Position numbers and translations under genes: made by a program. From JAGVPT01 sp963827085 (GTDB lineage Bacteria; Bacteroidota; Ignavibacteria; UBA10030; UBA8401), in contig CAWGZY010000001.1 in NCBI GenBank assembly GCA_963827085.1, positions 1 to 64,000 on the forward strand: 64,000 bases of DNA, given 5' to 3'. The notes beneath the pieces were generated by a model. It was not told the DNA's origin, did not search any database, and saw only the letters and a program-made list of their open reading frames with translations. This document shows, piece after piece, positions 18,468-28,444 of the stretch (the stretch's first letter is position 1; every line of letters begins with the position of its first letter).

Positions 18468-19820
18468 ATGAATGCATCAAAAGAGCCCGTGGCGCTGAAA
18501 CTCGACCGATTTGGAGAGTTGGCAGCCTTGTGCACGAGCGCGAAAGAACTCTCTTTTCTCAAAGGATCAGACGAGTTGTCCAATTGTATCGCACGGGCGT
18601 GCGTGAAAGACCTTGGCGTTTCTTCCGCCTGGCTGTATGAACGCTCGGCGGACAACGAACCCATCCTGCGAGCGACCTACCCACGATCAACCGGCTCGGC
18701 ATCCTATCCCTCCGCAATCTGGTTCGGGGAGGAGCAAATCCGGGGACTGGTAGAACGCACTCTTCGTTCGCCTATTCCGGAAGAGCTTCGGAATCCGGAC
18801 AAGCTCAATGAAAGTAATTTGCGCCAGGCGAAAACAGAGGAGTCGCCCAATGCTATTATGTCTTATCCTCTCATATGTGAAGGGGAAACCATCGGTGCTA
18901 TAGCCGTTTGCAGTCCGGAAGCGGAATTTTTCTCAGATGACCGTCTCTGGTTCTTCGATGTGTTCGCACAGTTGGCTGCATTTGCGCTCAATAACGTTCA
19001 TCTCACCGCCTCGTTGCACAAAGAAAAAGCCGAGCGTATACGGACCGAGCAATGTTGGCGTGCGACAAATGACGAATTGGAGGAACGCGTCCGCCGGCGC
19101 ACCGCTCAGCTCGAAGAAGCAAACGAAGAGCTTGAAGCCTTCTCCTATTCTGTTTCGCACGATCTCAAAGCTCCGCTGTGGGCGACAAAATTTCTTGTTG
19201 AACAATTGGCGGAAGAGGATTCTCTGCATAGAGGGATGGAATCGAAAACAGCGCTCGCGGCGATACAAGAGAGCATCAGCAAAATGTCAAACCTTATTGA
19301 AAGTCTGCTTAATTTCTCAAGAAGCACACGGGAACCCCTTCAGAAGTCGGAAATTGAAATGACCGAACTTGTACGGACAGTCCTCAACGAGTTATTGCCG
19401 GCGGATTCGGGAAATTCTCTCACCGCGTCAGTCACGCCCCTATTGTCTGCACAGGGAGATTTAAGCATGATCCGCCAAGTGTGGACCAATTTACTTCAGA
19501 ATGCCCTTAAATATACGCGCACAAAACTGGTCCGGCAAATAACGGTGACATCATACGAGGCAGATGATGATATCGTGTATACCATCGCAGATAATGGAGT
19601 GGGTTTCGACATGAATTACTGCGACAAACTCTTTTCGGTCTTTCAACGCCTCCATTGCCAGGAAGAGTTTGAAGGAACAGGCGTAGGGCTTTCTATCGTG
19701 CAGCGTATCATCCGACGTCACGGGGGCCGCGTTTGGGCGGAAGCAGAGGTAGATAAAGGAGCGAAATTCCATTTCTCTCTTCCACTTGTTCATTCGATTG
19801 CACACTTAGGCCAGTCATGA
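18468..19820 (+). CDS. GAF-domain sensor histidine kinase
   Basis: 450 residues from ATG 18468, which has AAGGAG 8 bases upstream (upstream in-frame starts are less well placed). Residues about 20-185 form a GAF-like domain (SSAWLYERS, AIMSYPLICEGETIGAIAV). A coiled coil (ELEERVRRRTAQLEEANEELEAF) leads to HisKA with YSVSHDLKAPLW (His phosphosite) and a HATPase with NLLQNALKYT, IADNGVGFD and GTGVGLSIV. No membrane segment, so it is a cytoplasmic phytochrome-like kinase. Its stop overlaps the start of the hybrid kinase at 19817, which suggests a phosphorelay with that protein's N-terminal receiver. Confidence 0.92.
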   Translation: MNASKEPVALKLDRFGELAALCTSAKELSFLKGSDELSNCIARACVKDLGVSSAWLYERSADNEPILRATYPRSTGSASYPSAIWFGEEQIRGLVERTLRSPIPEELRNPDKLNESNLRQAKTEESPNAIMSYPLICEGETIGAIAVCSPEAEFFSDDRLWFFDVFAQLAAFALNNVHLTASLHKEKAERIRTEQCWRATNDELEERVRRRTAQLEEANEELEAFSYSVSHDLKAPLWATKFLVEQLAEEDSLHRGMESKTALAAIQESISKMSNLIESLLNFSRSTREPLQKSEIEMTELVRTVLNELLPADSGNSLTASVTPLLSAQGDLSMIRQVWTNLLQNALKYTRTKLVRQITVTSYEADDDIVYTIADNGVGFDMNYCDKLFSVFQRLHCQEEFEGTGVGLSIVQRIIRRHGGRVWAEAEVDKGAKFHFSLPLVHSIAHLGQS

Positions 19821-22600
19821 TAACGATTCCCAAAAAACTGAACATTCTTATCCTCGAAGATATTCCGATCGATGCCGAACTTGTTCGATGCGAACTTGAA
19901 AGGGCGGATATCTCCTTTTCAATGAGACGGGTGGCAACGAGAAACAGGTTTGTCAAGGAGCTCAACGAATTCATGCCTGACGTGATTCTGGCGGATTATT
20001 CGCTTCCTCAGTTTAACGGGCTCGAGGCTCTCCGTCATGTGCGGGAATGCGGGCTCGATACACCATACATACTGGTAACCGGTGCACAAAAGGAAGAAAT
20101 CGCGTTGCAGTGTCTGCGAGAGGGGGCTGATGATTACATTATGAAATCAAGCCTCAAAAGGCTTCCCGGAGCATTGGAAAAGGTGCTGGAAAAGAAAGAG
20201 GCCGAACGTGAAGAGAAACGTCTGGTTGAAAAACTCGAAAAATCGGCAAAACAAATGCTCACGATTTTCGAGAGCATTACGGATGCCTTTTTTGCAGTAG
20301 ATAGTTCCTGGCAATTAATGTATCTCAATCCCCGTTCAGATCTCATTTTGTCCAAAGTCAATAAGCGAAGAGAGGAGATGTTTGGCAAAAATTGGTGGGA
20401 CGAATTTCCCAGCTTTCGAGAGATCCCCGGTTCACTGGCTTTAGAGAAAGCAATGGCTGAACATGTCGTTGTTCAGTTTGAAGATTACTATCCCGCATTC
20501 GGTCTGTGGCTTTATGTACGGGCATATCCTGTGGAAGATGGCCTTTCAATCTATCTGCAAGATATTTCCGAGCGTAAACGCAATGAACGAACAAAGGAGG
20601 CAGTCTATAAAATCTCGGAAGCGGCACACTCTGAGCAGAATATCGATGAACTATACCGCCGCATTCACGAAATCATCGGCCAACTCGTTCCCGCGCAGAA
20701 TTTTTACATCGCTCTCTACGATTCAGATAACGACGTTATTAACTACCCATACTATGTGGATGAGTGTAATGAGAGACCCGCCCCAGGGCGACCCGGCAAG
20801 GGATTGACCGAGTACGTGCTGCGCCGAGAAGAGGCTCTTCTTGCTTCGCCTGCTCTCATTCGTGAACTCGTGACGCTGGGCGAAATCGATTTTGCCGGGT
20901 CTCACACCCCCTGGTGGCTTGGAGTCCCGTTGAAGACAGGTCGTGGGGTTATCGGTGTTCTCGCTGTCCAATCATATCTTGAGGACGCCGAATACAGCTC
21001 GTTAGAAAAGGGGATCCTCGAATTCGTCTCTGCTCAAGCCGCAATTGCAATCGAATACAAAGAAGCAGAACACATCATTCGGGAGCAGGCAAGTTTGTTG
21101 GATGTTGCCCAGGACGCGATTATCGTTCATGACCTTGATTTTTCAATCGTCTACTGGAACAAGAGTGCAGAGCGAATATACGGATGGTCGAAAAAGGAGG
21201 CCTTGGGGAAAAATGTCATGAGCCTGCTGTATGCAGAGGCTGAACTGATGGCCGATGCGGTACGATCGGTGAGACAGAAGGGGAGTTGGTCCGGAGAAAT
21301 GAATCACATAACGAAAGATAAAAAGGAGGTTGTCGTAGGGAGCCGGTGGAGTCTTGTCATCGACGACCACGGCACCCCAGAGTCAATACTTGTCATCAAT
21401 ACCGATATCACAGAAATAAAACGACTTCAAAACCAATCGATAAGGGCTCAACGACTCGAGAGTATGGGGACGTTGGCGAGCGGAATCGCGCACGATCTCA
21501 ATAATGTACTCGCGGCGATTTCGATGAGCGTACCGTTGCTCAGGAAACACTCTACTGATCCTGCGATGAAAGACGTTCTGCAAACGTTACAAATTTCTGC
21601 AAAACGAGGAGAGGGAATTGTGAAGCAGATTCTCTCATTCGTACGCGGGAGTGACGGAGAGACCATGATCATCCAAATCCGTTATCTGGTCAACGATCTT
21701 GTGGCGTTCATTTCGCAGACGTTCCCTCCTTCTATTGCTGTTCGAACGCGGTTCAGCAAGGACATTTGGCCCATCTCGGGAGACGCAACTCAATTGTATC
21801 AAGTCCTCCTCAACCTGGCTATCAATGCGCGCGACGCAATGCCGCACGGCGGAATACTGATGATTTCCATCCAGAATACGACGATTGAGGAGCGCCTGCA
21901 GCATCTCCACGGCGTGTCAGGCACGGAGCGGTATGTCAAGATCTCAGTGAGAGACTCGGGGGCTGGAATTCCTCAAGAGGCATTCGACAAAATTTTTGAC
22001 CCGTTCTTTACCACAAAAGGTCAGGAAAGGGGGACAGGACTGGGCTTATCGATTGTTCATACAATCGTCAAAAAACACGGTGGATTTGTCGATGTTGAAA
22101 CTGAAGTAGGAAAAGGTTCTGAATTTGCCGTATATCTTCCGGCAAGAGATTCCTCGGACATGAGCGAGAATAAGTCTGAACGGAGCCTCCCCCGCGGCTC
22201 CGGGCAAACGGTTTTGGTGGTGGACGACGAAAGCTGTGTTGTCGACCTGATCAGCGCGACGTTGAAGGATCGCAATTACAAAGTGATGAGGGCTGCCAAT
22301 GGCATCGAGGCCGTTGCCAGTTATGCCGAGAACAAAGTCACAATTGATCTAGTCCTGATCGACATGCTGATGCCGGTGATGGACGGACCGACGACGTTGC
22401 GCACTCTGAAGGCGATGGATCCGAATGTCAATATCATCGGGATGAGCGGTTCAGCCGGCGATAAAGAGAAAGGAGATTCAGATTTTCCGTTCAACGATTT
22501 ACCTTTCCTTCAAAAGCCGTTTTCCGCTGAACAGCTGCTTTCTCTTGTTGATGAAGTTTTGCACACCAGAAGTGCGCGGGGAAAACGCGCGCAACGATAA
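19817..22600 (+). CDS. Hybrid histidine kinase: REC-PAS-GAF-PAS-HisKA-HATPase-REC
   Basis: 927 residues, no membrane segments. Receiver at 1-125 (ILILEDIPIDAEL, VILADYSLPQFNGL), PAS at about 150-255, GAF at about 262-415 (NFYIALYDSDNDVINYPYYVDE), PAS at about 420-535, HisKA with SGIAHDLNNVLAAIS, HATPase with NARDAMP, VRDSGAGIP and GTGLGLSIV, and a C-terminal receiver at about 795-920 (VLVVDDESCVVDL, VLIDMLMPVMDG). It overlaps the preceding kinase by ATGA. The N-terminal receiver could take phosphate from that kinase while the C-terminal receiver serves internal transfer. The output is not visible. Confidence 0.93.
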   Translation: MITIPKKLNILILEDIPIDAELVRCELERADISFSMRRVATRNRFVKELNEFMPDVILADYSLPQFNGLEALRHVRECGLDTPYILVTGAQKEEIALQCLREGADDYIMKSSLKRLPGALEKVLEKKEAEREEKRLVEKLEKSAKQMLTIFESITDAFFAVDSSWQLMYLNPRSDLILSKVNKRREEMFGKNWWDEFPSFREIPGSLALEKAMAEHVVVQFEDYYPAFGLWLYVRAYPVEDGLSIYLQDISERKRNERTKEAVYKISEAAHSEQNIDELYRRIHEIIGQLVPAQNFYIALYDSDNDVINYPYYVDECNERPAPGRPGKGLTEYVLRREEALLASPALIRELVTLGEIDFAGSHTPWWLGVPLKTGRGVIGVLAVQSYLEDAEYSSLEKGILEFVSAQAAIAIEYKEAEHIIREQASLLDVAQDAIIVHDLDFSIVYWNKSAERIYGWSKKEALGKNVMSLLYAEAELMADAVRSVRQKGSWSGEMNHITKDKKEVVVGSRWSLVIDDHGTPESILVINTDITEIKRLQNQSIRAQRLESMGTLASGIAHDLNNVLAAISMSVPLLRKHSTDPAMKDVLQTLQISAKRGEGIVKQILSFVRGSDGETMIIQIRYLVNDLVAFISQTFPPSIAVRTRFSKDIWPISGDATQLYQVLLNLAINARDAMPHGGILMISIQNTTIEERLQHLHGVSGTERYVKISVRDSGAGIPQEAFDKIFDPFFTTKGQERGTGLGLSIVHTIVKKHGGFVDVETEVGKGSEFAVYLPARDSSDMSENKSERSLPRGSGQTVLVVDDESCVVDLISATLKDRNYKVMRAANGIEAVASYAENKVTIDLVLIDMLMPVMDGPTTLRTLKAMDPNVNIIGMSGSAGDKEKGDSDFPFNDLPFLQKPFSAEQLLSLVDEVLHTRSARGKRAQR

Positions 22601-22676
22601 GTCGGTGCGCTGTTTGATTTTGATAAGGTAGAAGAGGTTTTAACCGGAAGGAACATTTTCACAGTAAAGGATTTCT

Positions 22677-24269
22677 ATGGCAGGCACAATATGGGACCAG
22701 AAGCGCATCGGCATTATTTCTGAAGTGGACACTTCAAGCGCCATGGTTGCAGTGGAATCAAGACTTTCCGGTCTCTCCATTCAATTGAACGGCAAGGTGT
22801 ATCCGATCGGACAGATAGGAACGTACGTCCTTGTTCCGGTCGGGAAACAAGTATTGCTGGGAATGGTATCCGAATTCAGGAGACGCATCCTCGGCGAAAA
22901 TGGGAGTTCGACGGCACATTGTGACATGAGGATTACGCTGGTCGGGAGCATCAGGTCGGGCATGTTTGAACGCGGAGTCTCCTCCTTTCCAACGGCAGAG
23001 GCTCCCGTTTATCTTCTTGAGGACAGGGACCTTGCCGTCGCATTCTCGGTATTCCAACGTTTTGGATTTTCACTCGGCCGTCTCTCTTTGTTTGATCAAG
23101 AGCGGGCGTACGTCGACCCGAACAGATTTTTCGGGAAACACCTTGCCGTTGTCGGCGCAAGTGGTTCCGGCAAGTCATGTGCCGTAGTATCAAGCCTACA
23201 AAAAGTTGTAGGATATCCGGACACGAAAATCATTATCCTCGATATGCACAATGAGTATCAGAGCGCTTTTCCCGACACATCGCAATATCTCAATCTTACA
23301 GAATTAGAATTGCCGTTTTGGCTCATGAATTTTCAAGAAATGCTCGAAATGTTCATCGATCCGTCCGATGAATATGCGTCTACACAAATTACCATCTTGA
23401 GAGATCTCGTGTTCCAGGCCAAGAAGGCACAGAATCCTGAATTGAAGAATGTCCTGACCATCGATACGCCGGTCTATTACGACCTCACCGAAGTTCGGTC
23501 TAAAATTGAACAATTCAACAATGAAAAAGGGGGATCATTGAGCGGCAAGTTCGCGCGATTTTTGGTTCAGCTTGACACGAAATTGAACGATCCCCGCTAT
23601 GATTTCATGTTTAAGCCGCGCCTTTACATTCATTCGGAGTCGCTGAAAGAATTGCTGTCCAAGATGTTTGGTCTCGAAGGCGGCTCTAAAGTTACCATCA
23701 TGGATATGAGCGGGGTTCCGTTCGATATTGTCAACACTATCGTTTCTCTTGTGGCCCGGCTTGCATTCGATTTCAATTTTTGGAATATCAGCCGACGAGA
23801 GTTCCCCATTCTCCTCGTCTTTGAGGAAGCCCACAACTATCTTTCATCGAACGGAGAAGGGACCAAAGCAGCCCGACGCACAATCGAAAGAATAGCCAAA
23901 GAAGGACGAAAGTACGGGGTCAGTTGCATGATTGTCAGCCAGAGACCATCGGAGATCTCGGAGACAATTCTGTCGCAATGCAACAATTTCGTTGTGATGA
24001 GGTTGACTAATCCTATCGACCAAAACTACATACGAAGGCTGGTTGCTGACACGTACCCCGGATTAGAAAACCTGCTCCCATCGCTCCGTCAGGGAGAGGC
24101 CTTGATCGTAGGCGATGCTGTGCCGATGCCGCTGAGAGTCCAGATAGATACTCCGGATCCTGAGCCATCAAATGCCGACATCAAATTTTTTGACAAATGG
24201 AAAATAAATGGCGGGACGACAAACGTCCATGATGTCGTGCGGCGGTGGTGGAACCAGGAGCGGGCGTGA
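22677..24269 (+). CDS. HerA-type ATPase/helicase
   Basis: 530 residues. The N-terminal beta-barrel (HAS barrel, about 10-70: RIGIISEVDTSSAMVAVE, YPIGQIGTYVLVPVG) is followed by the RecA-like core: Walker A GASGSGKS near 161-168, Walker B LLVFEEAHNYLSS, and a C-terminal RxxxRIAKEGRKYGVSCMIVSQRPSEIS segment with sensor and arginine-finger features. HerA family members are hexameric DNA translocases, paired with NurA in archaea or with SIR2 and other nucleases in bacterial defence. No nuclease gene is adjacent here. The neighbours are signalling genes, and the next gene carries a receiver domain. Role unknown. Confidence 0.9.
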   Translation: MAGTIWDQKRIGIISEVDTSSAMVAVESRLSGLSIQLNGKVYPIGQIGTYVLVPVGKQVLLGMVSEFRRRILGENGSSTAHCDMRITLVGSIRSGMFERGVSSFPTAEAPVYLLEDRDLAVAFSVFQRFGFSLGRLSLFDQERAYVDPNRFFGKHLAVVGASGSGKSCAVVSSLQKVVGYPDTKIIILDMHNEYQSAFPDTSQYLNLTELELPFWLMNFQEMLEMFIDPSDEYASTQITILRDLVFQAKKAQNPELKNVLTIDTPVYYDLTEVRSKIEQFNNEKGGSLSGKFARFLVQLDTKLNDPRYDFMFKPRLYIHSESLKELLSKMFGLEGGSKVTIMDMSGVPFDIVNTIVSLVARLAFDFNFWNISRREFPILLVFEEAHNYLSSNGEGTKAARRTIERIAKEGRKYGVSCMIVSQRPSEISETILSQCNNFVVMRLTNPIDQNYIRRLVADTYPGLENLLPSLRQGEALIVGDAVPMPLRVQIDTPDPEPSNADIKFFDKWKINGGTTNVHDVVRRWWNQERA

Positions 24270-24312
24270 AAAAGCATTAGGCGCATAGTTTCTAATTTTT
24301 TTCAAACAAATA

Positions 24313-25599
24313 TTGAGTTTCGTTGTGTTATCACAACCGAATATATCAGAAGACATACGAAAACGAGCCAACGAGTTGTTTAAAGGGGTCGACCAGCTCA
24401 TCAAGTCCTTGAATTTAGAGAAGGCCGTTGAGGAATTGTCGAAAGCGAAAGAGATAGATCCGCATAACGGCTATATCAAGGCTTTCGAGGAGCGCATAGC
24501 CTTTCTCACCGACGAGGGGGCGCGCCAAAACAGAGCCAATGCTACAAGAAAACAGATGGAAGATGAAGCCCGGAAGAAGTTCGAAATTGAAAGGGCCCGC
24601 ATCGAGGAAGAGCGAAAAAAGAAAGAGCACGAAATTGTCAAAAGAGTTCACGAGGCGCATGAACAAAAGACGTCGCCGCCGGTAAAGAAAGAATCCGATG
24701 CTTCGAAGAGCACATCTGCACAGCCGGCGCAGGCGGGCGATGGTACGAGCAAAGTAAACGAAGATCGCCGGAAGATCGAAGCAGAATCCAGGCGAAACTT
24801 TGAGGCGGAATTCAGAAAAGAAGAGGAAATCAACAGGCAGAATTCTGCTATTACTATTCCTCCGAAATCTGCAATGCCGCCTTCATCGCCGACAGACCCT
24901 CAAGCCATGTACAAACGCGTTCTCCTTCTAGCCTGGGCCGACGGCGCATTGTCCGTTGAGGAACAAAATCAATTACGTGACCTGCGTGCATCGCTTTCCA
25001 TTTTGCCGCATGAACACGATGCGCTCGAGCTTGAGGCAAAGCAGGAATCGTACTCTCACGCGTTCAAGCTCATCTGGGGTTCCGGGCTCAAAGCTTCTGA
25101 GCGATCGTCGGTGATAGCGGAACTGAGGAAAAGGTTTCAACTTTCTCCCGAGGTTCATTCGAAACTCGAATCCAAGATTCTCGGTGAACTTGCTCCGTCT
25201 CAGAAAGAAGCGATGATTTACGTTGTGGACGATGAGGATGAATTTCTCAGCCTGCTTGTGCACGTGCTCGAGAACGCGGATTTCCGGGTAAAGGCCTTCA
25301 GCACTTCCGATGACGCCTTGATCGCCCTTCAAACCGAGAGCCCGAGTCTCATCATTTCGGATATCAGCCTTGAAACTTCGTCTTCGGGAGGCTTTGCCTT
25401 TTATGAAAAGATTCGCCAGATGGATCATCTATTAGATGTGCCGTTCATTTTTCTTAGCGGCATGTCCGATGAAGGAATGATTCGCTACGGCAAGGGTCTT
25501 GGTGCCGACGACTATCTGACGAAACCGATCTCTGATGACACCCTTCTTGATACGATCAAGGGAAAACTAAAGCGGTTTAAATCTTTAAAAAGAACTTGA
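24313..25599 (+). CDS. TPR/coiled-coil - TerB-like - receiver domain fusion
   Basis: 428 residues. Residues about 5-65 are helical and TPR-like (LFKGVDQLIKSLNLEKAVEELSKAKEIDP). Residues 70-165 are a charged coiled coil (RKKFEIERARIEEERKKKEH). A TerB-like helical domain lies around 195-290 (YKRVLLLAWADGALSVEEQN, LPHEHDALELEA). The C-terminal receiver (MIYVVDDEDEFLSLLV, LIISDISLE, YLTKPIS) keeps the acidic pair, phospho-Asp and Lys. The start is uncertain: TTG 24313 or GTG 24325, neither with a good ribosome site. It begins 43 bases after the HerA gene, so the pair may be co-expressed, with phosphorylation of this protein possibly controlling the ATPase (inference). Confidence 0.8.
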   Translation: MSFVVLSQPNISEDIRKRANELFKGVDQLIKSLNLEKAVEELSKAKEIDPHNGYIKAFEERIAFLTDEGARQNRANATRKQMEDEARKKFEIERARIEEERKKKEHEIVKRVHEAHEQKTSPPVKKESDASKSTSAQPAQAGDGTSKVNEDRRKIEAESRRNFEAEFRKEEEINRQNSAITIPPKSAMPPSSPTDPQAMYKRVLLLAWADGALSVEEQNQLRDLRASLSILPHEHDALELEAKQESYSHAFKLIWGSGLKASERSSVIAELRKRFQLSPEVHSKLESKILGELAPSQKEAMIYVVDDEDEFLSLLVHVLENADFRVKAFSTSDDALIALQTESPSLIISDISLETSSSGGFAFYEKIRQMDHLLDVPFIFLSGMSDEGMIRYGKGLGADDYLTKPISDDTLLDTIKGKLKRFKSLKRT

Positions 25600-25725
25600 G
25601 AATGTGCAACGAAGAGGCACACGAAAGGGAAATCGGTACAATCGGGATCGGCAGGTTAAACCGTAACAACGAAGAACGGATTTAGAGTTATCAAGAACGA
25701 CTGCAACAATGAAAGGTTAAACGCA

Positions 25726-26229
25726 ATGCAAAACACAAAAGCATCGAAAGAAACCGGCCAGACAGGTTCGACGCCCGCTGAGTTGCTCCAATTGGTCAGC
25801 TTCAAGATAGGAGATGAAGAATTCGCCGTCGACATTCTCAAAGTTCAGGAAATCAATCGGATGTTTGAGGTGACTCGCGTGCCAAATGCACCCGAGCATA
25901 TCGAGGGCGTCATTAATCTCCGAGGCAAAGTCATTCCTATTATCGACCTCCGTTCAAGGTTCGGAATGGCGAGAAAAGATAAAGACAAGAACACACGGAT
26001 TATAGTAGTGGAAGTAAGCGGAAAGATAGTAGGATTCGTCGTCGACGCTGTGAGGGAGGTCTTGCGGATTCCCAAAAGCATAACGGAGCCGACGCCGAAG
26101 ATTGCCACGAGCGTGGCCACAGATTATATCACCGCCGTGGGGAAATTGGACGATCGTTTGCTGATCCTCCTCGATTTGGACAAGGTTTTATCTGTGCAGG
26201 AAAAAAAGGACCTTGAGATTGCAGCGTAG
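25726..26229 (+). CDS. cheW: CheW coupling protein
   Basis: 167 residues. The CheW double beta-barrel starts near residue 22 (LVSFKIGDEEFAVDILKVQEI) and contains RVPNAPEHIEGVINLRGKVIPIIDLR and FVVDAVREVLRIP, the standard CheA- and MCP-contact segments. It links the MCPs at 9029 and 26555 to CheA. ATG 25726 has AAAGG about 9 bases upstream. Confidence 0.96.
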   Translation: MQNTKASKETGQTGSTPAELLQLVSFKIGDEEFAVDILKVQEINRMFEVTRVPNAPEHIEGVINLRGKVIPIIDLRSRFGMARKDKDKNTRIIVVEVSGKIVGFVVDAVREVLRIPKSITEPTPKIATSVATDYITAVGKLDDRLLILLDLDKVLSVQEKKDLEIAA

Positions 26230-26390
26230 CCTTTGTGTGATTTTGAGGAACCAGGCTTTGTTGTATCAGAAGCCCGGACAAGAGTGAAATTTCTTTATCA
26301 GTTTTTTTAATGTCTGCGCCTATCGGTAAATCCCATCTCTATGCGGGATGTCTAGAGGCGAGATGACAGTCCGATTTCAATATGTTTTAT

Positions 26391-26512
26391 ATGTTGAGAC
26401 ATCTGAAAAATTGCCTCTCGCCAAGCCGCAAAGGCGCGAAGATTTTGTTATATGACCAATTTGCGACTTTGCGTCTTTGCGCGAGACGTTTTTTTGGAAT
26501 TATTCAGAAGTC
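26391..26512. repeat. Dispersed palindromic repeat, copy A
   Basis: A 122-base intergenic element that recurs at 35396-35564. Its arms (about 26416-26441 and 26461-26487) are imperfect inverted repeats built from CGCAAAGGCGCGAAG / CTTTGCGTCTTTGCGCGAG. It fills much of the 325-base gap between cheW and the second MCP, where there is no gene. Copy B differs by two 22-base insertions. Confidence 0.85.
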
Positions 26513-26554
26513 CCTGTTTGTAATTGTTCACTCAACGATCAAAGGAGATACGCC

Positions 26555-28255
26555 ATGAAGATAATGAAGCTTGGATTCCGAACAAACCTTGTCTTGATCA
26601 TTTCAGCCTTCATCATTGTGCCGGCCCTGGTGCTCGCGATAGTTTCATATAAGAGTTCTGTAGGCGGCATGGAGTCAATTGTCGAAACCGACCTCGGTTC
26701 AATCGCCCTTGTTGCGCGCAACGTTGTGCAAACAAGTCACGAACAAGGCGCCGATTCGGTTAAACTGGCAAGCGATCTCCAGAATCTCAGGGTTGGTTTA
26801 ACTGGCTCCATCTATGCGATGGACAGTAAAGGTACTTTGAAGATTCACCCTACCATGGCGGGGGAAAACTTATCTTCATATGAATTCGTGCAGGAAATGA
26901 CAAAGCGTGCTGTTATGCTGAAGACTGACGAAGTTGGTACGATACGCTACCAGTGGACCAATAAGGAACGGGGGGAGACAGCGCAACGAGAGAGAGTCGC
27001 TGCATTTGCCTACTATCAACCTCTCGACTTGATCGTCGTAGCAGGGAGCTACACCGATGAATTCACAAACAGTGCAAGTACGGGAATGGCGGAAGCCATT
27101 GCTCTTGTCACCATCATTTCGATCGCCGTATGCGTCCCCTTGATCTACATCCTCTCGAAGCAGCTGCTTGCACCTCTGGTCGAAATGGTAGGCCAGATGG
27201 ACCAGGCCGACCTCAACACAAAGCTTGCATCGGAGAGAAACGACGAAATCGGAAGTCTACAGAGGGGATTTGATAAGTTTGTGGACTCTATAAAAGAGAC
27301 TCTTCAACTGGTATCGCAGGCGTCGGATGCTGTTTCCTGTGCAAGCAGCGAGATCAGCAGCAGCACGGAAGAAATGGCAGCGGGCACACAGGAACAGAGC
27401 AACCAGTCTGCAGAGGTCTCCAGTGCGGTGGAAGAAATGGCGAAGACAATCATTGAAAACTCGAAGAATGCCGTTCAGACGGCCGAGACCGCGAAACGGG
27501 CACGAGCTGCGGCCGAACAAGGTGGTAAGGTCGTTGAGGCAACAGTGGAGGGCATGCACCTCATTGCCTCAGTAGTGAAACAGTCTGCAGATACGATCAA
27601 GGCTCTTGGGAAATCGAGCGATCAGATCGGGGAGATTATCGGCGTGATAGACGATATTGCAGATCAAACGAATTTACTGGCATTGAACGCCGCCATCGAG
27701 GCAGCGAGGGCCGGTGATCAGGGGAGAGGGTTCGCAGTCGTGGCAGATGAAGTAAGGAAATTGGCAGAACGGACGACCAAGGCGACGAAAGAAATCGCAT
27801 CGATGATCAAGACGATCCAGAACGATACGATGGGCGCCGTAACATCGATGAGCGAAGGGACAAAACAAGTTGATGAAGGAATTAAGCTGGCGGAGCGGGC
27901 AGGAGTATCGTTGAAAGAGATCATGTATGTTTCGCAAACAGTAACGGACATGATTACGCAAATCGCCGCTGCTAGCGAACAACAATCTCTTGCCAGTGAA
28001 CAGATATCCAAGAATGTGGAAGCGATTACTTCGGTGACAGGACAGACGGCAAATGGAACGCAGCAGATTGCTCGCGCGGCCGAAGATCTAAACACACTCA
28101 CGGAAAACCTTCAGAAGATTTTGCGGAAATTCCGTTTGTCAGATGAAGAAAAGTTCTCAAATCTTGCGTCAGCACCGCGGACGATCGCAAAGCCGAAACC
28201 GTTAAAATCGAGGTTTGGAGTAAGAGAAAACGGAAAGCTCGTAGAAAATATCTAG
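26555..28255 (+). CDS. Methyl-accepting chemotaxis protein with Cache-like sensor
   Basis: 566 residues from ATG 26555, preceded by AAAGGAG. TM1 at about 12-32, a periplasmic domain of about 165 residues with YAMDSKGTLKIHPTMAGENL, FVQEMTKRA and VVAGSYTDEF, which fits a single-Cache (sCache_2) small-ligand sensor; TM2 at about 195-218; HAMP; then the MCP signalling domain with the canonical tip (DQTNLLALNAAIEAARAGDQ). The C-terminus ends in a basic segment (KPKPLKSRFGVRENGKLVENI) without a CheR-tethering pentapeptide. The downstream sugar-binding-domain gene may be functionally linked. Confidence 0.95.
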   Translation: MKIMKLGFRTNLVLIISAFIIVPALVLAIVSYKSSVGGMESIVETDLGSIALVARNVVQTSHEQGADSVKLASDLQNLRVGLTGSIYAMDSKGTLKIHPTMAGENLSSYEFVQEMTKRAVMLKTDEVGTIRYQWTNKERGETAQRERVAAFAYYQPLDLIVVAGSYTDEFTNSASTGMAEAIALVTIISIAVCVPLIYILSKQLLAPLVEMVGQMDQADLNTKLASERNDEIGSLQRGFDKFVDSIKETLQLVSQASDAVSCASSEISSSTEEMAAGTQEQSNQSAEVSSAVEEMAKTIIENSKNAVQTAETAKRARAAAEQGGKVVEATVEGMHLIASVVKQSADTIKALGKSSDQIGEIIGVIDDIADQTNLLALNAAIEAARAGDQGRGFAVVADEVRKLAERTTKATKEIASMIKTIQNDTMGAVTSMSEGTKQVDEGIKLAERAGVSLKEIMYVSQTVTDMITQIAAASEQQSLASEQISKNVEAITSVTGQTANGTQQIARAAEDLNTLTENLQKILRKFRLSDEEKFSNLASAPRTIAKPKPLKSRFGVRENGKLVENI

Positions 28256-28444
28256 GAAACGCAGAAGGGACAGGTGCATGTCGAAGATTAGTATCACTAC
28301 AAAATGAGGTCGTATTGCTCGTTAGGGAAGGAACCACCGGAACCGGAAACATTTTGTTTACTTCAGTTTGTCAATGCCTGAAGAAATTTACTAATGCAGC
28401 ATTGACACATATAACGGGGCAGGCCCAAAAAGGAGATGACCGAG

